Assembly (NCBI GenBank): GCA_037783545.1
Contig: JBBELK010000329.1
Span: 5,408,501 to 5,472,500 of the forward strand
Direction of reading: 5' to 3'
DNA: 64,000 nt
DNA from: Henricia sp. BOLD:AAB3569
Taxonomy: Eukaryota; Echinodermata; Asteroidea; Spinulosida; Echinasteridae
Positions 37,901 through 46,200 of the stretch are shown here, in pieces; within the stretch, counting starts at the first letter, position 1; every line of letters starts with the position of its first letter. The notes under the pieces are model-generated. The model saw only the letters and a program-made list of their open reading frames with translations. It ran no database searches and had not been told where the DNA came from. Made by a program: the position numbers and the translations under genes.

Positions 37901-38058
37901 AAAGCTGGCAAGCTCCGAGTTCTGCTCTGACTCAAACCTTGTGGTTGTTCAAGAGGACCTATGATGAGGACCTTAAGACTGGGTCCTGCTCTGTATCATT
38001 AGACATGCAAGAAAGCCTGCAAGGACGGTACAACAGAGTATGCAAGCTTCTTTCTTGA
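25942..38058 (+). CDS. FANCC: Fanconi anaemia group C protein
   Basis: Eleven exons: 25942-26076, 27233-27320, 28557-28651, 29869-29979, 30624-30688, 33196-33410, 33820-33974, 34728-34953, 35882-36126, 36703-36909 and 37804-38058 (stop TGA). They encode 598 aa (human 558). FANCC forms the C-E-F subcomplex of the nuclear Fanconi core complex, which presents FANCD2 for ubiquitination in interstrand crosslink repair. The family is all-helical with no catalytic motif, so identification rests on collinear similarity. WLGRVNMWNET corresponds to human FWMQKLSVWDQ, PSVGQLL to PTIGQLL, and SELCLPLITSDVD plus LIECLLCCHG plus FFEAVMKS to the human SRVCVPLIT block. RYLPAFESEFFHLVEGVIPLL matches the human helix that follows, and LRAWFVLAKCQAWYSAVVRLL matches the later WFLFIHFGGWAEM region. 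The first ATG is used, with no upstream alternative in frame. AATAAA at 38297, inside a repeat, may end the transcript. Confidence 0.93.
26088..26228. repeat. Foldback element in FANCC intron 1
   Basis: AGCGGTCCTCCCACT and TACGTACAATTTGGT on the left are answered by ACCAAATTGTACCTAAT and AGTGGGAGGCCCGCT on the right. Confidence 0.8.
26275..26590 (+). repeat. TCTAGTGGGTA-type SINE copy 1
   Basis: Head TGTGGCCTAGTGGGTA with B box GGGTTCGAGCCCCACTT. Body GGCAAGACACTTAATCTC and 3' GATGGCAGCGGTAATAATGG, ending in a TTATTATT-like tail. Confidence 0.85.
26905..27222 (+). repeat. TCTAGTGGGTA-type SINE copy 2
   Basis: GTGTGGTCTAGTGGGTATGA, then GGGGTTCGAGCCCCACTT, body and ATTATTATTATTATT tail. It ends 11 bases before the FANCC exon 2 acceptor, so the tail may form part of that intron's 3' region. 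Confidence 0.9.
27361..27933. repeat. 570-bp element with ATAGACCGATCC ends
   Basis: ATAGACCGATCCAGTAAGCTC and CCGCCCATTT at the left are answered by AAATGGGCGGAGCTTGCTGG and ATCGGTCTAT at the right. No transposase-like frame. In FANCC intron 2. Confidence 0.8.
28036..28165. repeat. Tandem duplication, 76-bp period
   Basis: CGTGTTTGGGGTTCACGACT recurs 76 bases later with the same flanks (TAATACGTCCCC). Two copies in FANCC intron 2. Confidence 0.85.
28685..28805 (+). repeat. MITE family C copy, 3'-truncated
   Basis: AAGGAGCGTGTCCAGATCAC through GTGTTGAGATTTTGATACC to CATTACCATTCTCAAATTTC, in FANCC intron 3. Confidence 0.8.
29235..29378. repeat. Palindrome in FANCC intron 3
   Basis: ACATGCCTTTCTAAAAACCC and AATATACGCTCGTAACC are answered by GGTTACGAGCGTATATT and TTTTTAGAAAGGCATGT. 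Confidence 0.85.
29600..29715. repeat. MITE family I, right half
   Basis: ATACAATTGTCTATTCATAT through CACAATATCCCTAACTTATT and GTGAGTAGTGTAG match the right half of 39124-39312. Confidence 0.8.
30140..30282 (+). repeat. GCCTTATAGCTCAG-type SINE, plus strand
   Basis: CTCGTAGCTCAGCTGGCAGAG and GGGTTCGAATCCCAGTGTGA give A and B boxes, followed by a TTTCTGTCATCTC body. In FANCC intron 4. Confidence 0.85.
30710..31320. repeat. MITE family G copy split by an insertion
   Basis: Left arm GGCCAATTTCATGGCGCCGT to about 30808; right arm from about 31220 to ACCATGAAATTGGCTCC. Between them is about 400 bp starting with (TTTA)n and ACCCAGGGTGTGCCCAAAC, absent from the copy at 55492-55762. Confidence 0.75.
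31321..32090. other. FANCC intron 5, nothing recognised
   Basis: No exon between 30688 and 33196 fits the FANCC frame. I found no repeat match for most of this stretch. Confidence 0.4.
32095..32452 (-). repeat. SINE with Ser/Leu-type tRNA-like head
   Basis: On the minus strand the head reads GGGGTACCGTGGCCGAGCGG with B box GGTTCGAACCTCC. The GGCCGAGCGG A box is typical of tRNAs with a long variable arm. The body extends to TTCATACCAAGGATTCC (plus). Copies also at 3195-3465 and 53075-53440. Confidence 0.85.
32525..32595. repeat. Small hairpin TCACGTGACTTTTCGG
   Basis: AGACCACGTGACTTTT and CCAGAATTTGG/TTCCAAAAAGTCACGTGA form an inverted repeat of about 60 bases. Confidence 0.6.
32915..33160 (+). 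repeat. SINE with GGCTTCATAGCTCAATTGG head, plus strand
   Basis: A box TAGCTCAATTGGTGAGGC and B box GGTTCGAATCCCGG. The acceptor-like ends GGCTTCA and TGGAGCC pair, but the T stem has mismatches. The flank TTTATCCCTCTGTAGGGCTT is shared with 9420-9500. It ends 35 bases before the FANCC exon 6 acceptor. Confidence 0.85.
33440..33797 (+). repeat. MITE family A copy filling FANCC intron 6
   Basis: TTTACATGATTGGAAAACTT to TATTGGGGCTTTAAG. Intron 6 is 409 bases, so this element is most of it. Confidence 0.85.
33975..34727. other. FANCC intron 7
   Basis: No repeat recognised. A 102-residue minus-strand frame (34486-34178) has no domain I know and no supporting splice context. Confidence 0.4.
34995..35461. 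repeat. MITE family E, complete copy
   Basis: The ends TAAACTCCTCAAAAAAAGTT and AACTTTTTTGAAGAGTTTA bracket long inverted arms (AAGCAATTGGGGGATGTGCA and its complement). Copies at 50597-51085 and partial at 61117-61310. In FANCC intron 8, 40 bases after the exon 8 donor. Confidence 0.9.
35465..35690. repeat. Dispersed AT-rich repeat
   Basis: ATTAAAGAAACGCAAACATT to GCATTTCTTTTGTTGCAAG. Fragments recur at 36630-36680 (GTGAATATTTCGATGTC) and 48690-48790. Confidence 0.6.
36168..36528 (-). repeat. MITE family C copy
   Basis: GGAGCTTGTCCAGATTTTG to GGACACGCTCCTTTAA, in FANCC intron 9. Confidence 0.85.
37196..37575 (+). repeat. Dispersed repeat J copy 1
   Basis: GACTGCTTTACGGTGACGTCA to ATTCCCGGATGTTGCACGTGG. 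It matches 47192-47620 along about 400 bp with moderate divergence. In FANCC intron 10. Confidence 0.85.
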
Positions 38059-38229
38059 TGTTTCCCACGAGTTATGATGAGGTATTGACCACTCTCACAG
38101 ACGGCCATCTTTGTAGGAAAAATACAACTGCGTATTAAACGCCATCAGGCACGCGTACGCACATCGTGGAAAATGTTCCAAACACGAGCACGCGTTGCTC
38201 AATTTTTGTTCAAAATATGGCACAGCTGA

Positions 38230-38400
38230 TGCGCGTCACAAAAAATTATGCAAACAAAATGACGTAACTTTTGATTCGCTTGGCTGATTTAGATGCAATA
38301 AAGATTATTTTTCATATCAGGATCCGGGGAAACATAGATTCTAAGGTTGCCAGGTTTGACCTTGACTTTTTTTGGGACATCCTGTAAAAACTGCACCCCC
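38230..38400. repeat. Foldback F half copy, with AATAAA
   Basis: TGACGTAACTTTTGATTCGC, GATGCAATAAAGATTATTTTT and TTTTTGGGACATCCTGTA match the right half of 43333-43712. Its AATAAA at 38297 is the nearest signal after the FANCC stop. Confidence 0.75.
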
Positions 38401-38492
38401 CAAAAAAAATGTTTTGGCCTTGTTCCTTTTCATAGGCGTAGGAAGCTCTTTAAAAGCGGGGACACATCGGGTCGCTCTGGTGTCGCTCAGTG

Positions 38493-38533
38493 GGGGGTAG
38501 GGGGGTAGGGGGGGGGGGGGGGGGGGGGGGGGG
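38493..38533. repeat. G tract
   Basis: About 40 G-rich bases (GGGGGGTAGGGGGGTAGGGG then pure G). Confidence 0.95.
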
Positions 38534-38735
38534 TGGGTCTTGTATAGACATACATCTAATATAATGTAATAGCATTGCCATTGCCGTGGTGTTTTATCAG
38601 CGGTGTTATATTTGTTTCATTAACTTTTTGCCGACAGTACCATGATTTCGCCGACAAAATAAAAATTACATCATATATGGGAGGCAAAAAAGTGGGGGTG
38701 CAAATTGACATCTTTGCCCACCACCCCAACCACCA

Positions 38736-38765
38736 CCCCCCCCCCCCCCCCCCCCCCCCCCACCC
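38736..38765. repeat. C tract
   Basis: About 25 C residues after CACCACCCCAACCACCA. It is preceded by the GCCGACAGTACCATGATTTC word also found before the C tract in PNKP intron 2. Confidence 0.95.
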
Positions 38766-39123
38766 CACTTTTGAAAGCTTTTTCTTCAAAGTATCTGTTT
38801 GGCAATACTTGCCGCATATTGTCGCATATACTTGCAAGATGCAAGTATATGAGTCACATATACCATGCCATGAGACTCAACACATCTGTCCCCAGACGAG
38901 TACGTCATTTAGATAAAAAGAAATATATCGTTAGATAATTGCACTCTCATTTTCAAACTGATATCAGTTTGAGGACTGGAGCAGATAACTACGGTACTAA
39001 AAACTAGTTTGTAAAATGATTCGGGCTAGAATAGATTATCAAAATTGTTTTCTTGTCCGTTTTGAATTTTTAAAATGTTCTTAATCTCGTGGTTTCAGTG
39101 TGTTGAAGGTGACATGCATACGC

Positions 39124-39312
39124 TACTCACAATAAGTTAGGGATATTGGTATGTTTCTTGTTTGATTTTTTTCTTTTTCAAATGACTTTTTTCACTTGTT
39201 CCTGTGACAAGTGTGTCTGTCATGCAGATACAATTGTCTAATCATATACAAAATCATTCATGCGGAATGCATACCCTCAATAAAATATCCCTAACTTATT
39301 GTGAGTAGTGTA
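39124..39312. repeat. MITE family I, complete copy
   Basis: The terminal inverted repeats CTACTCACAATAAGTTAGGG and CCTAACTTATTGTGAGTAG span 19 bp. Element of about 190 bp. Confidence 0.9.
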
Positions 39313-39769
39313 TTTTCATTTTTTGCAGTAAACAGTCAAGCGGATCCCTAGTTGATGCAGCAGGTGGACACACCACATATGGACTATTCTGGGTTTTTTA
39401 TGACCCTCACGGAAAAAAAATCTTGCAAAAGTTAAAGATTATAATTGTTTAGAATATTCAATAAAACAAGTTAACTCAATTTCAGTGTTGTATCGTCTTT
39501 GTTTTACAAAAATAATACATGTCAAGTCGAAATATTATACATGTAGTTTCCTCGGCAGTTATTACAGTCGAACCCTGTTAATAAGAGGTCCTGGTGACTT
39601 CCTAGATTACCTTGTTTTAACAGGAATGAACATATGAAACACTTGCGGACATTTGCTCACAGACCCTCGCGACTTCACGCCTAAAACGAGCATGTACTCT
39701 CCCTAAATTTTTCCCTGTTAAAAAATGGACGTACCTACCCAAATCGTATACCATGCTAAAAAATGGATT

Positions 39770-40062
39770 TTCAAAACTAAAAGTGTTGATAGCAATTGTA
39801 ACAAACACCACACGATTTTTTCCCATGCAAATGGTACGTTTGCGGAAGAAATTGCCAACTGAAGGGGCTTTTAAAAAAAATTGACTGCAGACAATTTGTT
39901 CAACATTCATTCAACACAAAAACTATGCATGGATTTTTTCAGGTTTTCTGAAGTATCTATGTGGCTGAAATTTCTACCAGGCAGTTTATTAACATTATTC
40001 TTTAGTTATGTAATGCTGTTCCTGTTTTTAAAAGTTTTCCAATCGTGTAATCTGTCTTGAAC
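39770..40062 (-). repeat. MITE family A copy
   Basis: Reverse copy: AGTGTTGATAGCAATTGTAAC to AGTTTTCCAATCGTGTAATC. Confidence 0.85.
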
Positions 40063-40286
40063 GTTTTGATAAAAGAAATGACAGCTGTCACTTTGAGCTG
40101 CCCGTTTTAATTGACACACTATTATCCCGAATGTTGAAGCTGTGATAATCTAATCGCTTGCGTGATCAGATAACGTTCATAAGTATTAAACCCTGTCCTC
40201 TTATACTCGCCATAACAGTCGACAAATTGAATTTTGTGACTGAGTTTTAGCATTTGATTCTACACTGGTTCTTTCTACTGTCCAAA

Positions 40287-43200
40287 ATGCGGCTTAACTT
40301 CGTCATTTTAACGCTCCTTTACTTGGTGTTTTATGTGCAGGGTAAGTGATGTTGATTCTATTTCAGCACTCGATGTCGAGCAAAATAACGTAATTACCGG
40401 GGCCTGCTCTTCCCGGTGAGTAGGGATCCTCACTCTGTTCAGACAAATATAAGAAAAATTTTATTTTACATACTTTGTTCATATTCATGAAAAACAGTTC
40501 CACCCTGTAGGACAACCCAACAATGGAGTTTCAGCACTTACATTGTGGCATTCCCCTAACAGCTCTCCAAATATCACTCGGGTTGACGACGTAATTGAGA
40601 TTAAGTGTCTTGCCCAGGAACACAAACGCTTAGCACAAGTCGGGCGCGAACCTACAACCTCTAGATCTTAAGCACGGGCTGCCTACCCACTAGACTACAC
40701 ATGATGCTCCCTTGCAGTTCAAGTTGATAACATGAATTTGGAACTGCACAATAGCAATGGAGATTTTTAAGTTGCCTGATCAATGGAAAATGATTAGAAT
40801 ATTTCATCCTACATTTCTTTCCACGGATTGGAAGTGCAAGATTTTGCGTGTTGAATGTAACTGTTTAGGATACAAAGTGGTCCGCTCTGGCCACCACCCC
40901 ATGTTTTAATAATAAATCATTAGACCATACGAAAAACTGACATTGGATACATTTTCTCGCTCGAATACACCAGAAATGCATTTGAATTTGCTAGTAAAAG
41001 GACGTACTGTGCATGTTTTCCTACAAGTTTGGTAAGGACACTTCTTCTCTGTTTCGAATTAATTTTACGCCCTTCAATTCCATTTAAAGACAGTCACATT
41101 TGTTAGCCAAGACATCAAAATTTGAAGTTGCTCAGTTGAAATACAAGCCGCAACATTGGACCGTCATTTAATTTGGAACACGATGAGATCTCTCACGCCT
41201 TTGCGTTATACTATTTTCCTTGTGCTATAATTTGGACACTTCGTACATTCAAAATAATTACATGCAACAAAACAAAAGCGACAATGAACACAACTTTGCT
41301 TAGTTGTAGTAGGGTAATTCCCAAAATTAGGGGTCCAAAAGTGTGACATCCTTTTTAAGATTTCCAAGTGTTTATAATGAATGAATGTGTTTTCCCAGTA
41401 GAAAATTATTATTTTAATTTTAACAAATGCCACTTAAATTTAATGTTTGTGTGCAGATATGGCACCAAGATTAATGCAAACTCATTCTACAGCCAATTTT
41501 CATTGGCGTAGGTAACCTGGGACACCAAACTCCTATCCAATACCATGGAACAAATTATAAGCCTTTATGGTCTTTTGTTTTGAAAATTTTTCAGGAATCA
41601 GAAAACAAAATATTGACGAAATTAATGCTGCCCCCTATAATCACTGGCCACAGTCCATTACTGAGAATTAATTGTGATCATGAGTGGTGATTTTTGAATG
41701 TATGTAACTGGGACACCAAACATTTTGGACCCCTAATTTTATGAATTACCCAGTAACCATTTCAGTTTGATTGTTTGGTGTTGTTTCAAGAGGTTAAAAT
41801 TGTTTCAATACTGGTCAGTATTCCCTTGGGGCAATCCAAAATTGTCAACATTTTCATATTTCCTTCCCTCCCCCTGAAATACTACTTATCAACATTTGCT
41901 GTCTGTACCATGAAGTGTCAACATTTTACAGTGCATGTAAAGTCGTACGTGGCCCTCGATCCCCCTCCTCCCCCCTTCTTACGCTTTGTAGACCCGTGAA
42001 AATTGACAACCTTGGACGGCCCCTTAGTCAGTACATGAAACATTGTCTTTATGCAGCCGGAAAGGACGAAATATGTTATCCAAACATCGGTTGTTTCAAC
42101 TATGGCTATCCCTTCTATGCTCCACCGATGCGCCCACTGAGCATGCCTCCCCAGTCACCGAGTCACGTCAACCCTCGATACCTGCTGCACACGAGACGCT
42201 CCCCACTAAAGAGAGACGCCCAGATACTCGACAGCGACGATGCAAGCACCATCACCAACTCGTTCTTTGATCCTGCCAAAGAGACCAAATTCATATGCCA
42301 CGGATTCATCGAGAGTGGTGGGTATGCATACAGGCCTTGGGTCCTTAAAATTGCAAATTGCTGAATTGGATGTCCCGTCCTAGGCTACTTTTAACCCTCG
42401 GAGCTGCAAAGGGGAGCTTCCGGAAGGCACATTTTTGTATTATTTTTTTACTAAAAAACCTTTGGCCCAATTCTGCTCAAACTTCATGTAATCCTCGACT
42501 GATTACCCTAGTCTGTTCCCCTGTAGTCGCCTTTAATGTTGAGTTCACTTACCCATCAGGTCCACCCTGGGGAATCTTGGCCTCAAGCCTAGGCCCACTG
42601 ATTTGTGTACAAACCATGATGAAATTAGCCTTTTGCTTGTTCCTCATGAATAGCGTCTGGTGTACTGATGTACTTCCTTAATTCACACCCACACTTGGTA
42701 TCCACTTGACCAGACTAAGTTTTTGTTGCTATGTGGTGCACGTGACCGGTTTGAAGTACAGAATCAATACCGTGGGACAGAATGGCGTAAAGCAACCAAA
42801 CCGTTGATTGCCTAGCAATGGCGTGCACCACGTAGCAACAATAGCATAGCATGTGACTTTCTAAACTGCAACTCCATTTGAAAGTGAAGAATTTGGGGCA
42901 CCAACCATTATGCAAATGTTATTTTTTTCGTCATTCATTTTTCCTTCAACTGTACAGGTGTAATAGAGTGGGATTTCTGGATGATCGACATGGTGAAGGA
43001 ATTTCTCAACTACGCCGACTATAACGTCATCCGCGTCGTTTGGGGTGGCGGGTCCTTGTTTCCCTACAGCATGGCCATGGCCAACACGCGTATTGTCGGT
43101 GCAGAGACCTCCAGACTTATAGACAAAATCAGGGTATCACAAACTCGGCATGTGTGTCGGGCTTTAAAATTTATTTGAGTTTAATGAACTTCAAATCGCA

Positions 43201-46200
43201 GCCCGTACGCTGAATTGCATAAAGCTTACAAGTATCTTCCACCTACCTAAACATCATTAGGTGGATGGCGCCATAGATACATAGGTGGATGGCGCCATAA
43301 TGGCAGCCGCCAACATGTAAATGGCGACTATACAGGATGTCCCAAAAAATGTCCAGATCAAACCAGACAACCTCGGAATCTGTTTCCCCGGATCCTGATA
43401 GGGAATCTTCTTACATGAAAAATAGTCTTTATTGCATCAAAATCAGTCAAGTGAATCACACGTTATGTCATTTTTGGTGCAGCAAAGTCACACCCTAGTT
43501 CGTGAACCAGTTCTGATTATTTGACAACAAGAACTGGCCACCCAGTTTAGGATTAGTAAATAGGCAGTCACTCCTAGTTGAGGGCTGACCTTGCTGCACT
43601 GAAAATGACATAACGTTTGATTCGCTTGACTGATTTTGATGCAATAAAGACTATTTTACGTGTAAGGAGATATCCTGTCAGGATCCGGGGAAACCTAGAT
43701 TCTGAGGTTGCCCCCTTCTCTGACACACAAAACAAAATGTAATGCATTGTTTGTGTCTGCCTGTCCCGAAATCTATCCATTTGTGAAAATGACTCGCAAC
43801 AGGCAAACCTTTCGCAAACATAAAACACGTTTAATTTGTTCAAATATACTCTGCATATCCAATGCTTTCGTAAAAGTACGTGTTTTGCTTTCTGTTTCAG
43901 GAAATTTACAATATTTCAGCTTCGACGTTTCACTTCATTGGCCACAGTCTTGGTGCACACATCGGTGGGTACACTGGTGAGAGACAGCCTGGACTGGGTC
44001 GGATCACTGGTAAGGAAAAGATAATGGAAACGACAAACACTCGGTACCCGAGATGCCATGAAATGTCAATTGGATGGACATTTTGTTAATTTTTATGACA
44101 TCTTCGGCAACTAAGGCCCTTTATGCCATCAACTATACGGTATTAGCCTCAACTATACTTGATTATCAACTTGAGAAGGAGATGCAGTTTTAGAAGTGGG
44201 AGGAAAACCCCCAGGGAAATAAAATACCCTGGGGGGAAAACCCACGCGGTCAAGTAGGGACTGCAAACCCAATCCACATATACATGCCCCGGAATCGAAC
44301 CTGGGACGCCAGAGGTGAAAGGCTGGGAAAGAACCACTACGCCAACCCGACAGTACAGTGCAGATGGATGTGTGCCCATAAAACTAGCTATACGTAGAAC
44401 CATATTGTTTTACATGCCTAAATAACAATGTACGCACATTACGCAAGATCATGTACTATCTGGAACCTGCGAACATCGACATGGGCAGAAACGCATCTTG
44501 CCTGTATATTGGGGAGGCTATGGGAATCGGGAAGGATGTGGCGCATCATAGAAAAAGAACTAAAGTTAACCAAATGGAGAAGAAGCAGCAGGAATCCACG
44601 TATTAAAGGAGCATGACCAGAGTTTCTGGAAAATAGTTTTCGATGTAACTTACCAATATTATCAAGTAACTCCCATACACACCTCCCATGTCCCAAAAAC
44701 CCGAAAACATTCGCAATTTCCAGTAAAAAATTGAACAAAACTATCGTCGGCCTTCAGTGATAAACGTTGATACTGGAAAATTAGTTTACAAATAATCGGT
44801 GGATTGTCGACGATATCCTCGGAAATATGCGGCCTAGAAGCGCGGGAGTTTCAGTTTCGTAATCAGAAAAATATAACGGATGTTATGATATAAAAATCTC
44901 ATGACCCATAAGAAAAGTCCCGGGGAGTTATGGGTAAAAAAAAGTGATCTGGTCACACTCCTTTAAAGACAGATTACATGATTAGTAAACTTTTAAAAAC
45001 ACGAATAATAGCATCACATAACTAAAGAATACTGTTGATAAACTGCCTTGTAGAAATTTCAGCCACATAGATGCAATTATAAATACTTCAGAAAACCTGA
45101 AAAATCCATGCATGTTTTTGTGTTAAAATGAATGGTAACAAAATTGTCTGCAGACAACTTTTTTTAAAGTTAGCAATTTCTCCCACAAAGGCACCATTTT
45201 ACATGGGAAAAAGGGCATGTGGGGTTTGTTACCATTGCTATCAAGATTTTTCTTGTCCACTACTGAAGTAAAATTTTGGGTAACTGCAAATGTTGTAATG
45301 GGGCTTTGATTAAAACCCCATCTATGTTCGTTTCATTGTATAGGACTGGACCCAGCCGGACCTGGCTTTGAAAACACACAACCCGAGGTTCGTCTAGATC
45401 CGACAGACGCTGTTTTTGTGGATACAATCCATACCGATGCTCAGCATACGCTGGAGCTTGGTAAGCTTTAAGGATTCGTTCAGATTCTTGAAAACTGAAT
45501 ATCTGATCCTCCGATTATTAAAAGGTAGTATACATGATTGGTAAACCGTTACATATACACTGTAGTTTCATCCCCCTGTGTGATTGAAGATATGCATGAT
45601 TAAAAACCAACCTGAGTAAAAGTCAGCTCCGTACTTAGTCTAACTTTTGAGAAAACAGTCAAAACAATTTTACAGTCACTTCGCCCTGAACCACATCGCC
45701 CTGACCAACTTTGCCCTGAACCAGGTTTTCTGTGTCTCTCTGCAGGTTTCGGAATAAATGCCCCAGTAGGCCACATGGACTTTTTCCCGAACAGCGGCCG
45801 GGATCAGCCTGGGTGTGATAAATCAATTATTGAGGACTTATTGGACGAAGGGCTGGCTGGAGGTAATTAGTAATTCTTGCTGCAGACGACTACCCCGATG
45901 TTTCCAGAAATTTTGCACTTTGCAGGAAAACAAATCCGGCATATCACATTAGAGGAGCGTGTCCAACCCGCATTACATTTTTGAGCCCCCGTTTTTCCCA
46001 CAGGTGTTGAGATTTTGATAACATATTTGTCATATTTGTCTCATTATTATTCTAAAATTTTACATTTTCAAGGATATCGTAAACAAAACACAAATTTTTG
46101 TAAAATCTGTTCCATAAAGCAGTGCAGTGATCGATCACACCATCCTTTTTGCTTCCACATCCAAATTGGAGATTGCAGATTTCTTGTTTTCTTCCAATGG

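Larger units (their letters stand above)
38059..40286. other. Intergenic region FANCC to lipase
   Basis: Holds foldback F (38230-38400), G and C tracts (38493-38533, 38736-38765), MITE I (39124-39312) and MITE A (39770-40062). The 220 bases before the lipase ATG should contain its promoter; no clear TATA box. Confidence 0.5.

Noticed and set aside
41915-42056. Upstream extension of lipase exon 2 as a start exon
   Set aside because: The acceptor at 42056 joins in phase to a signal-peptide exon at 40287; the extension lies in a repeat.
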